Part shown: positions 33,486 to 41,419 of the stretch, piece after piece
How the letters are laid out: every line of letters starts with the position of its first letter
Position numbering within the stretch: position 1 is the first letter of the stretch
Made by a program: the position numbers and the translations under genes
Notes under the pieces: generated by a model
What the model saw: the letters and a program-made list of their open reading frames with translations, nothing else
Told to the model about the DNA's origin: nothing
Databases searched by the model: none
Source of the DNA: Alphaproteobacteria bacterium
Lineage (GTDB): Bacteria > Pseudomonadota > Alphaproteobacteria > MPNO01 > VGEU01
Length of the DNA stretch: 41,419 nucleotides
Assembly (NCBI GenBank): GCA_016869145.1
Contig: VGEU01000018.1
Coordinates: 1-41,419, forward strand
Direction of reading: 5' to 3'

Positions 33486-36371
33486 TCAGCCGGTCACCGC
33501 CGCGCGTGGCCGCGCGACGACGCGAGCGCGGGGGAAGACGAGGGTGGCGACCGTCCCGTGGCCGAGACTGCTCTCGAGTTCGAGCGTGCCGTCGTGGGCC
33601 TGCATGAAGGCTTTCACGATCGCGAGCCCGAGGCCGGTCCCGGAGCGGTTGCGGATCATCGGGTGATCGCCGCGCTGGAACGGCTCGGCGAGCACGGCGA
33701 GCGTCTCGGCGGCGATCCCTGCGCCGGTGTCCTCGATCGAAATGCGCATCGCCCCGCGACGGTCGAGCGCGGTGCGCGTAACGATCCATCCGCCGGACGG
33801 CGTGGACTCGATCGCGTTGTTGAGGAGGTTGAGGAGCGCCTGTCGGACGAGGCGCGGATCGCCGCGGAGGCCCGGTGTCTCGGGCGGGATCTCGGGCACG
33901 AGCGTGACGCCTCGGTCGGCGGCGAGCGTCTGGACCATGCGAAAGGCGGACGCGACCAGCACCCCGACGTCGAACAGCGCGTCCTCGATCTTGACCGAGC
34001 CGGTCTCCACCTGCGCCACGTCGAGAAGGTCGTCGATCAGCTGCAGGAGAAACCGGGCGCTCTCGTGGATGTTGTCGACATAGTCGGCGTAGCGGGGGTT
34101 CTCGATCGCACCGAACGTGCGCCGGCGGATCAGCTCGGAGAAGCCGATGATCGCGTTGAGCGGCGTCCTGAGCTCGTGGCTCACATTGGCGAGGAAGGCG
34201 GATTTCGCGGTACTGGCGAGCTCGGCCCGACGCTGCGAGGCGTCGAGCTCCGCCTCGCGCCGCTTGGCGGCATCGATGTTCACGAGAAAGCTGACGAGGC
34301 CTTCTTCGCGCGTCCGTTGCGCGCGCACCGACCACCAGCGACCGTCCTCGTTGAGGCGATCCATCGGTGGCGGCGGGTTGTCGAACTCGGCGATCTGGCG
34401 TACGATCCACGCCTCCGGTTCCTCGAGCGCCGACCCCGGCGCGTTGCGCGCGGCGATCATCGCGCGAAGGCACTCGGCATAAGCCGTGCCGGCGCCGATC
34501 TCCTCATGCGCGCTGCCGAACAGGCGGCGATAGGCACTGTTGCAGAGGACGAGCCGGCGATCGCGGTCGTAGAGGGCGAAGGCGTCCTCGACGCGCTCGA
34601 TCGCATCCTCGAGCCGCTGCCGCGCCCGCTGCGCGAGGTCCTCGGCGACACGTCGCGCGGTGAGGTCGTGGAGCACGACGACGAACATCGTCTCGCCGTG
34701 GTCGACCATCTCGGTGACGGCGATGTCGACGGGGATGGCGCTGCGTCCGGTCCGGAGGAGGAGCCGCTCGCCGGGCGAGCCCGACCGCGAGATCGCGACG
34801 AGCGGCGCGACGGTGTCGAGCGGCGGCATGTCGGGCGGGTCGGGTTCGAGATGATCGACGAGCGCGGTGCCGATGAGCGACGCGGCGGGCCGATCGAACA
34901 ACGTGGAAGCGGCCGCGTTGGCGGTCGCGATCCGGCCGCGCGCATCGACCGAGAGAATGGTGTCGAACGATGCCTCGACGATGCCGTGCATCAGGGCATC
35001 GCGCCGGCCGATCTGGCGCTGGTGGAGAAGCCGGAGCCGTTCTTCCTGGCGGTAGCCGGCGAGCCCGAGAAGACAGGTGACCGCGATGACCGAGAGCGCC
35101 GGAAACGTGGCGTCGAGGATGGCGCGCTGACCGAGGAGGGCCGCGCCGGCGACGGCGGCGATCAGGGTGAGGATCACGGCGAGGAGTAGAATCTGAACCC
35201 GGAGCCGGCGCCCTGGCGCGAGCGCGATCAGGAGGATGCCGCCGAGCAGCGCCATCGCGAGCTCCACCACCGTCGCCGCGGCCGTCCGTGACAGAAGCCG
35301 GTCGCCCAGGATGCCTTCGATCAACTCGGCGTGGAGCTTGACGCCGGGCGCCGCGATGCGCCGCGGCCCGAGATAGAGATCGGCGAGCGCGGCCGCCGAC
35401 GAGCCGATGAGGACGATGCGCCCCGCGAGACGGGCGGGATCGACGCTGCCGTCGAGCACGCGATGCGCGGGCACGGTCTCCACACTGCGGCCGAACGGGA
35501 CCCAGATGCGACCATCGGGATCGACCGGGATCGTCCGCCCCTGGATCGTGAGGCCGACCGGTGTCCCGTTGCCATCGACGTGGAGGAGAAGGCCGCGCGC
35601 GCCGAGCGAGACCCGGACCACCTCGACCGCGAACCCAAGTTGCAGCGTCTCGCCGACACGGACGACGGCGGGCACGCGACGGACGACACCATCGGAATCG
35701 AGGAAGGTCGTGAAGACGCCGGCGCCCACGGCGGCCTGCTCGATGACGTCGACGTTGCGGACCAGGGTCGGGATGTCGGAGAGCCCGGTGACGATGCCGG
35801 GCGTATAGAGGGTCTGGTCGGGCGAAAGGACGGCGATGCGGCTCTGCGGCGGGCGGTCGTCGGCGCCGCGTCCGGTCGCGGGCGCGCGCGAGCCGTGGCC
35901 GAGGACGACGCGGCTCGCCATGATCGAGCGGGCGAAGACCTCGTCGTTGTCAGGGAGACGCCGGAGCGCATCGGCGGCGGCGGCGTCGGGAACGCAGTCG
36001 GCGAGACGATGCGGCGACAGGCGGTCGGGGTCGGCGAACAGGACGTCGAACCCGATCACCTGGGTGCCGGCGCGGGTCAAGGCGTCGACGAGCGCGGCCA
36101 TCCGGTCGCGGGGCCACGGCCACTGGCCCACCGCGCCGAGCGAGGCATCGTCGATATCGACGACCGTCACCGGTCCCGGCGCATCGTCGCGATCGATCAC
36201 GGCGTGATAGCGATCGAAACTCCAGGTCCGCACGATCTCGATCAGCAGCGGATCGAACAGACGGAGGGCGAGGAGGCCCGCGAGAAGCGCGATCGCGGCG
36301 AGGCGAAGTCTGCGGCGCGGCCCCCGAACGTCGATCGTTTCGGGATGCGGAGCCGAGCCGTGTCGCGTCAG
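33486..36371 (-). CDS. CHASE2-PAS-PAS hybrid-free sensor histidine kinase
   Basis: About 961 residues if it starts at CTG 36371, which overlaps the OmpA stop as CTGA. No ATG, GTG or TTG occurs in this frame between an upstream TAA and GTG at 36233. Starting there would lose the first membrane helix LAAIALLAGLLALRLF. Order of parts: that helix (about 24-40), an extracellular CHASE2 sensor with ITVVDIDDASL-type and GSSAAALADLYLGPR motifs, three helices (ATVVELAMALLGGILLIAL and following), two PAS regions, then HisKA with FLANVSHELRTPLNAIIGF (phospho-acceptor His732) and HATPase_c with LLNLLNNAIE, IEDTGAGI and GTGLGLAIVK. No receiver domain or response-regulator gene is nearby. With FecR and OmpA genes upstream it probably senses the cell envelope. 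Confidence 0.85.
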   Translation of the reverse strand: MTRHGSAPHPETIDVRGPRRRLRLAAIALLAGLLALRLFDPLLIEIVRTWSFDRYHAVIDRDDAPGPVTVVDIDDASLGAVGQWPWPRDRMAALVDALTRAGTQVIGFDVLFADPDRLSPHRLADCVPDAAAADALRRLPDNDEVFARSIMASRVVLGHGSRAPATGRGADDRPPQSRIAVLSPDQTLYTPGIVTGLSDIPTLVRNVDVIEQAAVGAGVFTTFLDSDGVVRRVPAVVRVGETLQLGFAVEVVRVSLGARGLLLHVDGNGTPVGLTIQGRTIPVDPDGRIWVPFGRSVETVPAHRVLDGSVDPARLAGRIVLIGSSAAALADLYLGPRRIAAPGVKLHAELIEGILGDRLLSRTAAATVVELAMALLGGILLIALAPGRRLRVQILLLAVILTLIAAVAGAALLGQRAILDATFPALSVIAVTCLLGLAGYRQEERLRLLHQRQIGRRDALMHGIVEASFDTILSVDARGRIATANAAASTLFDRPAASLIGTALVDHLEPDPPDMPPLDTVAPLVAISRSGSPGERLLLRTGRSAIPVDIAVTEMVDHGETMFVVVLHDLTARRVAEDLAQRARQRLEDAIERVEDAFALYDRDRRLVLCNSAYRRLFGSAHEEIGAGTAYAECLRAMIAARNAPGSALEEPEAWIVRQIAEFDNPPPPMDRLNEDGRWWSVRAQRTREEGLVSFLVNIDAAKRREAELDASQRRAELASTAKSAFLANVSHELRTPLNAIIGFSELIRRRTFGAIENPRYADYVDNIHESARFLLQLIDDLLDVAQVETGSVKIEDALFDVGVLVASAFRMVQTLAADRGVTLVPEIPPETPGLRGDPRLVRQALLNLLNNAIESTPSGGWIVTRTALDRRGAMRISIEDTGAGIAAETLAVLAEPFQRGDHPMIRNRSGTGLGLAIVKAFMQAHDGTLELESSLGHGTVATLVFPRARVVARPRAAVTG

Positions 36372-37387
36372 CGGATCGAGAGCTCGACACGGCGATTTCT
36401 CGGCTCGGGGACGTTATCGGCCGTCGGGATGAGCGGATCGCGCTCGCCGAACGAGCGCACCTCGACGCGCTGTCTCTCGATCCCGAGGGCATAGAGCGCT
36501 TCCGCCACGACCGCGGCGCGCGCCCGCGCGAGGCGTTCGTTGATCTCGCTCGACCAGACGCGATCGGTATGGCCGATCACCGTGATCTCGACCGCCGGAC
36601 GGCGTCGCGCATCCTTGAGCGCGCGCGGTAGAAGACGGCGGGAGTCCTCGGTCAGCCTGTCCGTCCCGGTCTCGAAATAGAGGAGGATCGTCGCGGGCGG
36701 GATCGGCTGCGCATCGAGCGCGGCGGCGAAGACGCGCCTCACTGTCCCTTCATCGAGCCGCACGGCGCCGCCCGGGCCGTCGGCGCCGGCGATCCCGCCC
36801 TGGAGCGGGCGGTCGAGCGCGGTCCGCGTCGATCCCGTCCCGACCGAGACGCTGCCGGTCGTGCCATCGAGGTTCTCGAGCAGCACCACGAGCGTCCGGC
36901 GCAGACCGCGACGCACCGCCTCGATGGCGCGCTCGAACCGGTCGCGGCAATAGGCGATGTCGTCGGGCTGGTGCCCTTCTTCCTCCTCCTCGATCCAGCA
37001 GTCGAACGACGCGACGGCATCGGCGGCATCGCGATGGGCGAGCGCGGCGGCGCCGTCGTCGAGGGCGGCGACGAGAGCGGCCCGCCGTTCGGCGAGGAAC
37101 GCGCGGCGCGCGGCGGGAAGATCGCGCGCCGACACCGGCTCCGGATCACCGGTCTCGCCCCGGGCCGCCGCGATCGCGCGGGCGAAGAAGCGCTCCGAAT
37201 CGGCGAAATCGTAGCGTTCGAACTCGTAGCCCGAGAATTCGAGATAGTACCCGGCGAGCGCGCGGTGAAAATCGGACGGCGCCGCATCGACGCGGACGCG
37301 CTCCGGCTCCGGCTTGAAGGCGCACGCGGCGGCGAGCTGCGCGAGCGACACGGCGAGGAGAGCGGTGCGGGGGCGGATCGCTCTCAT
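36368..37387 (-). CDS. OmpA-family lipoprotein
   Basis: A 339-residue predicted lipoprotein. A signal MRAIRPRTALLAVSLAQLAA ends in the lipobox AAAC, with Cys near residue 22. The middle is helical and charged (about 40-190, including EEEEEGHQPDD). The C-terminal OmpA-like peptidoglycan-binding domain has ILLYFETGTDRLTEDSRRLL, VIGHTDRVWSSEINERLARA, GIERQRVEVRSFGERDPL and PRNRRVELSIR. Start ATG is at 37387; an upstream in-frame ATG would precede the signal by a serine/arginine-rich stretch. It lies 16 bp after the FecR-like gene and its stop overlaps the kinase start. Confidence 0.85.
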   Translation of the reverse strand: MRAIRPRTALLAVSLAQLAAACAFKPEPERVRVDAAPSDFHRALAGYYLEFSGYEFERYDFADSERFFARAIAAARGETGDPEPVSARDLPAARRAFLAERRAALVAALDDGAAALAHRDAADAVASFDCWIEEEEEGHQPDDIAYCRDRFERAIEAVRRGLRRTLVVLLENLDGTTGSVSVGTGSTRTALDRPLQGGIAGADGPGGAVRLDEGTVRRVFAAALDAQPIPPATILLYFETGTDRLTEDSRRLLPRALKDARRRPAVEITVIGHTDRVWSSEINERLARARAAVVAEALYALGIERQRVEVRSFGERDPLIPTADNVPEPRNRRVELSIR

Positions 37388-37403
37388 TCCGCGCCCCTGC
37401 CGG

Positions 37404-37856
37404 TTACCCGGGGACGCGGATCGCGACCCGCGTACCGCGGACGGCAACCTCGCCCCCCGGCGTCTCGATGCGCACCTTGTTGGGGGCGAGGCGGGCGATC
37501 CGTCCGGAAATATAGGTGACGGCGCCGCGGAGCACTGTGCCGACGAAGCCGAGGACGCCGCGCTCCGGCTCGAACCGGAACTCGCAGACGACGAAGGCCG
37601 CATTATTGCCGAGCGTCAGCATCGCGCCGTCGCTGAGCGTGACCCCGACCGAACCGTCGGATCCGGTCTCGAGCCGGTCGGTGATGAAGATCGCGACACC
37701 CGCGGAGGCCGGTAGCCGGTTGTCGGCTCGCACGACATACGCCGCGCCAACCACGGTCTTGACCATGCCGATCGGACGGTCCTCGGCGGCGCCGGGTTGC
37801 GCGGCGAGAAGCATCGCGAGCAATACGGCGACGGCACAATTGCGCAAATAAACCAC
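37404..37856 (-). CDS. FecR-domain secreted protein
   Basis: About 150 residues. A signal-like YLRNCAVAVLLAMLLAAQPG ending AAEDRP is followed by a FecR fold: IGMVKTVVGAAYVVRADNRL, FITDRLETGSDGSVGVTLSD, GAMLTLGNNAAFVVCEFRF, then GRIARLAPNKVRIETPGG and VAVRGTRVAIRV. GTG at 37856 gives the tightest signal peptide; an ATG at 37943 in frame lacks a ribosome site but cannot be excluded. This is a stand-alone periplasmic FecR domain without a sigma factor. Such domains are known in combination with CHASE2 proteins, and here the kinase two genes downstream carries CHASE2, so the two may form one sensory unit. Confidence 0.78.
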   Translation of the reverse strand: MVYLRNCAVAVLLAMLLAAQPGAAEDRPIGMVKTVVGAAYVVRADNRLPASAGVAIFITDRLETGSDGSVGVTLSDGAMLTLGNNAAFVVCEFRFEPERGVLGFVGTVLRGAVTYISGRIARLAPNKVRIETPGGEVAVRGTRVAIRVPG

Positions 37857-38050
37857 CCTGCGCGAGGCAGAATTCCTCAGCGTCCCCGTGAGCCCCGCCG
37901 ATAGTACTAGAAGAATCCCCCATCGACCGCCATGGTCGCGCACGCAATGTTTACCGATGATTTGTACCGAATTCGGCGCCCGTCAGACGATCGCGTGATC
38001 GGTCCTTCGCCCGGATCCGCGGGCACGATGGAGCGCGCGCGCCTCGTCAT

Positions 38051-38066
38051 GGTTGGAATTCCAACC
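38051..38066. promoter_or_regulatory. Perfect 16-bp palindrome in the FecR-CorC intergenic region
   Basis: GGTTGGAATTCCAACC reads the same on both strands. It lies 119 bp before the CorC-type gene, in a divergent gap of about 330 bp without coding sequence, and just before a set of 16-bp repeats. A dimeric regulator site is likely. Confidence 0.6.
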
Positions 38067-38068
38067 GC

Positions 38069-38148
38069 CCGCGTTAGGATTGGACCGCGCTAGGTTTGGC
38101 CCGCGCTGAGTTTGGCCCGTGCTGAGTTTGGATTGCGACTAGACTTCG
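38069..38148 (+). repeat. 16-bp tandem repeats upstream of the CorC-type gene
   Basis: Four related units, CCGCGTTAGGATTGGA (38069), CCGCGCTAGGTTTGGC (38085), CCGCGCTGAGTTTGGC (38101) and CCGTGCTGAGTTTGGA (38117), run head to tail, with a degenerate fifth unit at 38133-38148. They end 37 bp before the start codon, so they probably overlap the promoter or leader. Confidence 0.88.
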
Positions 38149-38185
38149 CCCGTTCCCTCCCGATGGTAGTGGAGAAAGAACCCTG

Positions 38186-39472
38186 ATGATCGGCGTCGAG
38201 CTCGTCGTCGTACTCGCCCTAATCGTCCTCAACGGATTCCTCGCACTGTCCGAATTCGCCATGGTCGCGTCGCGACGGGCGCGCTTGCAGTCGCTCGCTG
38301 CGGCCGGTCGCCGCGGCGCCGCCGACGCGATGCGGCTCGCCGAGGACCCGGGCCGATTCCTGTCGACGGTGCAGATCGGGATCACGCTGGTCGGCGTCCT
38401 GGCGGGCGCCTATTCCGGCGCGACGCTGGCACAGCGCCTCGATGAGGCGCTCGAGGGGGCCGGTCTGTCGCCGTCGGTCGCCGAGCCGCTCGCCTATGCG
38501 CTCGTCGTGACGGGGATCACCTATCTATCGCTCGTGTTCGGCGAGCTGGTGCCGAAGCGTCTCGCGCTCGTCGACGCCGAGCGGATCGGCTCGTTCGTCG
38601 CGCGTCCGATGCTCGTCCTGTCCCGCATCGCGGCGCCCTTCGTCACCGTCCTCGATCTCTCGACCCGGGCCTGTCTCAAGCTGATCGGCGCCTATGACCG
38701 CGCGCCGCGCAAGATCACCGACGAGGAGATCAAGGCGCTGATCGCCGAGGCCGAGAGCACCGGCGCGGTCGAGCCGATGGAAAAGGAGATGATCTCGGGC
38801 GTGATGCGCCTCGCCGAGCGGTCGGTCCGCGCCATCATGACGCCGCGGCCGGAGGTGAGCTGGATCGACCTGGACGCCTCTGCCGACGAGATCCGTGCCA
38901 CGCTGACCGCGAGCCGGTTCTCCAAGCTCCCGGTCGGCCGCGGCACCATCGACGAGGTCGTCGGCGTCGTCCGCTCGAAGGACGTGATGGATGCGATGCT
39001 CAACGGTCGCCGTTTCGATCTCGGCGCCCTCACGCGGAAGGCGCCTGTCGTCAACGACTGGATGGACGCGATCGATCTCCTCGAGCTGCTCAGAAGCTCG
39101 GAGGTGCACATGGCGCTCGTGGTCGACGAATATGGGTCACTCCAGGGCATCGTCACCGCGACCGACATCCTGACGAGCATCGTCGGCGCGTTCCACGAGC
39201 CGGGCGAGGCGTTCGAGCATCCGGCGTTGCGTCGCGAGGACGGGTCGTGGCTGTTCGACGGCGCGCTGCCCTCGGACGAGATGGCCGAGCGCCTCGCGAT
39301 CACGATGCCCGAGGATCACGACTATCACACGGTCGCGGGCTTCGTCCTGTCGCAGACCGGCCACGTGCCGCGGCTCGGCGATCGTGTGCGGTGGCAGGGC
39401 TGGGAGTTCGAGGTCATCGACATGGATGGCCGCCGCGTCGACAAGGTGCTGGCGTCGCGATTGGACGGCTGA
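38186..39472 (+). CDS. CorC/HlyC-family transporter (CNNM domain, paired CBS, CorC_HlyC)
   Basis: A 428-residue membrane protein of the group often called hemolysin C-like, linked to Mg2+/Co2+ efflux. The N-terminal CNNM (DUF21) part has GFLALSEFAMVASRRARLQS (about 18-37), VQIGITLVGVLAGAYSGATL and YLSLVFGELVPKRLALVDAE, with about four helices. A CBS pair follows (RAIMTPRPEVSWIDL; MALVVDEYGSLQGIVTATDI). The C-terminal CorC_HlyC domain has DGSWLFDGALPSDEM, the YHTVAGFVLSQTGHVP motif and GDRVRWQGWEFEVIDMDGRR. GGAGAAAGAA before ATG 38186 supports the start. The gene has its own upstream repeats and converges on the TRAP gene. Confidence 0.93.
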   Translation: MIGVELVVVLALIVLNGFLALSEFAMVASRRARLQSLAAAGRRGAADAMRLAEDPGRFLSTVQIGITLVGVLAGAYSGATLAQRLDEALEGAGLSPSVAEPLAYALVVTGITYLSLVFGELVPKRLALVDAERIGSFVARPMLVLSRIAAPFVTVLDLSTRACLKLIGAYDRAPRKITDEEIKALIAEAESTGAVEPMEKEMISGVMRLAERSVRAIMTPRPEVSWIDLDASADEIRATLTASRFSKLPVGRGTIDEVVGVVRSKDVMDAMLNGRRFDLGALTRKAPVVNDWMDAIDLLELLRSSEVHMALVVDEYGSLQGIVTATDILTSIVGAFHEPGEAFEHPALRREDGSWLFDGALPSDEMAERLAITMPEDHDYHTVAGFVLSQTGHVPRLGDRVRWQGWEFEVIDMDGRRVDKVLASRLDG

Positions 39473-39494
39473 GCGATCAGGAGATCGGCGGCGG

Positions 39495-39517
39495 CCCCCC
39501 CCCCCCCCCCCCCCCCC
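39495..39517. repeat. Run of 23 C between convergent genes
   Basis: An uninterrupted homopolymer of C fills the gap between the CorC-type stop (39472) and the TAA stop of the TRAP permease (39521-39519). It starts directly after a GGCGGCGG stretch, with which it could pair. Length in long runs is easily misread, so the count may be wrong. Confidence 0.9.
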
Positions 39518-39518
39518 G

Positions 39519-41419
39519 TTACCGAACATGGCGCCGAACATAGAGCCAGGCGACGACGGCGAGCGTGGCGGCGATCCCGGCCGGGTCGGTGTGGGCGAGC
39601 TCGACGCCGGCGACCGAGCGCACGATCGCATTCACGAGGCTGGTGAACACGATCATCAGGCCCGAGACCGCGAGGACGACGCGCACGAGGATGCCGAGCC
39701 GGCCGAACAGCCAGCCCTGCGCCGCGATGCCGAGCGCGATGATGCCGAGCGCCGTCGTGAGCGAGATCCACACGATGTCGATGATGCCGCCGCCTTTGGG
39801 GACATTCATCAGGAGCCCGATGCCGAGCGGGTCCATCACGAAGACGAACGGCACGAGGAACGCAGGGAGCGTGTATTTCCACGCCTGCAACGTCGTCCAG
39901 TACGGATCGCCGCCGGTAATCGCCGCGGCCGCGAAGGGTGACAGCGCGGTCGGCGGCGACACCTCCGAGAGGACGGCATAGTAGAAGATGAACATATGCG
40001 CGGCGTAGTCGGGAACGCCGAGCTGGATCAGCGCCGGCGCGGCGATCACCGCGCAGATGATGTAGGACGCGGTGACCGGCACCGCGAGGCCGACGATCCA
40101 GACGATCAACGCCGTATAGAGAGCGGTGAGGAGGAGGCTGCCGCCGGCATATTGGATCGCGATCGCGCTGAATTTCAGCCCGAGGCCGGTGAGCGTGACG
40201 ATGCCGACGATGATGCCGGCCGCGGCACAGGTCGCGGCGGTGCCGAGAACCCCGATCGTGCCGTTGCCGAGCGCCTCGAACAGCCGTTTGGGATAGAGCG
40301 CGCTGTCGCGGCGGAGATAGCTCACCGCGATCGCGAGCACCGTCGCCCAGAACACCGAGAGCACGGGCGTGAACCCGAGCAGCATGAACACGATGATCGA
40401 GACGAGCGAGGTGAAGTGGAAGCCATACTGGCGCGTGAGCGCCCAGAGGCTCTGGCGCACGATCCCTGCATGTTCGGTCGAGCCGAACTTTCCGGCGTCG
40501 AGCTCGACCATCACGAACAGCCCGAGGTAATAGAGGCAGGTCGGGATCGCCGCCATCCAGATCACCTCGAGATAGGAGATCTTGAGGAACTCGGCGATCA
40601 GGAACGCGGCGGCGCCGAGCACGGGCGGCGACAGGATCGCGCCCATGCCGCCGGCGGCGAGAAGCCCGCCCGCGTCGTTCCGGCCGTAGCCTGCCTTCGC
40701 GAGCATCGGATAGGCGACCGAGCCGAGCGTCACCGTGGTCGCGACGCCCGATCCCGACGGCCCGCCGAGCAGGAACGAGGCGCACACGATCGAGCGGCCG
40801 GCGCTCGATGGGCGCCCGCCCATCGCGGAGAACGAGAAGTCGATGAAGAACTTGCCCGCCCCCGAGTACTGCAGGATCGCGCCGAAGATCGTGAACAGGA
40901 TGATCAGGCTCGACGAGACATCGACCGCGGAGCCGAATATCCCCTCGAGCGTCATGAAGAGATGGCCGACCAGCCGGCCGATGTCATAGCCGCGATGCGT
41001 CCACGGCGGCGGCAGATGCGGCCCGAACAGGCCATAGGCGATGAAGGCGAGCGCGACGACCGGCATGATCCACCCGGTCGATCGTCGGGTCGCTTCGAGG
41101 ACCAGCGCGATGAACACGATCCCGACGATCTGGTCGGTCTGGTTGGGGAGCGTGTTGCGGTCGGTGAAATCGTCGCCACCGTCGATCATGTAGACGACGA
41201 CCGCGACGGCGAGGCAGGCGGCGATGACATCGAACCACGCGATCCGGTCGCGTCGCCGCGGGATCGGCGGGTAGAGAAGAAAGATCAGCACCAGGATGAT
41301 CGCGACGTGCACCGGGCGCAGCAACTGGGTCGGCACGATCCCGTAGGCGGCATAGAGATGGAAGAGCGACGCCGCGACCGCGAGGCCGCCGATCACCCAG
41401 GCGAGCCAGCCCTTCAGGC
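39519..41419 (-). CDS. TRAP transporter fused 4TM/12TM permease, N-terminus cut by window edge
   Basis: At least 632 residues are visible; the frame stays open to the right edge, so the true start lies outside. This is a DctQ-DctM fusion that imports organic acids with a TAXI-type binding protein. The small-subunit part has SLFHLYAAYGIVPTQ and LVLIFLLYPPIPRRR. The large subunit has GRSIVCASFLLGGPSGSGVATTV, GAILSPPVLGAAAFLIAEFL and FYYAVLSEVSPPTALSPFAA, signatures of the fused family. At least 15 hydrophobic segments are present. The C-terminal tail ends WLYVRRHVR. No binding-protein gene is visible in the window; it may lie just upstream. The substrate is unknown. Confidence 0.93.
   Translation of the reverse strand, partial: LKGWLAWVIGGLAVAASLFHLYAAYGIVPTQLLRPVHVAIILVLIFLLYPPIPRRRDRIAWFDVIAACLAVAVVVYMIDGGDDFTDRNTLPNQTDQIVGIVFIALVLEATRRSTGWIMPVVALAFIAYGLFGPHLPPPWTHRGYDIGRLVGHLFMTLEGIFGSAVDVSSSLIILFTIFGAILQYSGAGKFFIDFSFSAMGGRPSSAGRSIVCASFLLGGPSGSGVATTVTLGSVAYPMLAKAGYGRNDAGGLLAAGGMGAILSPPVLGAAAFLIAEFLKISYLEVIWMAAIPTCLYYLGLFVMVELDAGKFGSTEHAGIVRQSLWALTRQYGFHFTSLVSIIVFMLLGFTPVLSVFWATVLAIAVSYLRRDSALYPKRLFEALGNGTIGVLGTAATCAAAGIIVGIVTLTGLGLKFSAIAIQYAGGSLLLTALYTALIVWIVGLAVPVTASYIICAVIAAPALIQLGVPDYAAHMFIFYYAVLSEVSPPTALSPFAAAAITGGDPYWTTLQAWKYTLPAFLVPFVFVMDPLGIGLLMNVPKGGGIIDIVWISLTTALGIIALGIAAQGWLFGRLGILVRVVLAVSGLMIVFTSLVNAIVRSVAGVELAHTDPAGIAATLAVVAWLYVRRHVR

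Noticed and set aside
39325-40785. Alternative minus-strand frame over the TRAP gene and the poly-C run
   Set aside because: Arg/His-rich translation without membrane segments. The frame ending at 39519 gives a textbook TRAP permease.
1-41419. tRNA, rRNA or riboswitch genes
   Set aside because: Nothing with a recognisable cloverleaf, rRNA core or known riboswitch consensus was seen by eye. A covariance-model search would settle it.

Overview
The window is about 41 kb of very GC-rich DNA. Its gene content suggests an alphaproteobacterium: a PrtD/HlyD type I exporter, a TPR-GT41 glycosyltransferase, a fused TRAP permease, a CHASE2 histidine kinase and a membrane urate oxidase of the PuuD type. 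I cannot name the genus. I found no rRNA or tRNA gene and no CRISPR array.

Left third (1-9.8 kb): a surface-protein export and modification locus. The edge carries one end of an IS3-family element (1-300). It abuts the 3' part of a broken RTX-type type I secretion substrate (301-1302) that ends in a strong intrinsic terminator. A convergent block follows on the minus strand, read from right to left: a C-methyltransferase-like protein lacking the SAM motif, a PrtD-type ABC exporter, its HlyD-type adaptor, a large TPR plus O-GlcNAc-transferase-like (GT41) gene broken by frameshifts and amber codons, and a nucleotide-sugar epimerase/dehydratase. Exporter, adaptor, glycosyltransferase and epimerase are tightly packed, which suggests a secreted protein that is exported and glycosylated by one cassette.

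Middle (9.9-20.3 kb): a plus-strand run of a small protein with GGGPQ repeats, an XRE-type regulator with an inverted repeat over its own promoter, a 579-residue protein of unknown function, the dTDP-L-rhamnose genes rfbC-rfbB-rfbD-rfbA, and two family 2 glycosyltransferases. A membrane GT-C type glycosyltransferase converges on them, followed by a RidA-family gene.

Region 20.4-26.2 kb: a crippled subtilisin-like protease gene with a C-terminal P-domain, an SLC13/DASS-type permease next to an HpaB-type flavin monooxygenase, and a divergent SH3b lipoprotein.

Region 26.3-33.4 kb: a compact minus-strand purine (urate) catabolism operon. In transcription order it is allantoinase puuE, an ABC importer (binding protein, ATPase, permease), uraD, membrane urate oxidase puuD, uraH, and a ureidoglycine-glyoxylate aminotransferase (pucG-like). 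It covers urate to allantoin to allantoate, plus a later transamination. Allantoate hydrolysis is not encoded here.

Right end (33.5-41.4 kb): a FecR-like protein, an OmpA-like lipoprotein and a CHASE2-PAS-PAS histidine kinase form a minus-strand operon. Divergent from it is a CorC/HlyC-type transporter, with a 16-bp palindrome and 16-bp tandem repeats in the gap. A TRAP fused permease, cut by the window edge, converges on the CorC gene; a run of 23 C separates the two.

Single-base frameshifts and premature TAG codons fall only in the IS, RTX, GT41 and protease genes. Most other genes read through cleanly, so true decay and sequence error both remain possible.
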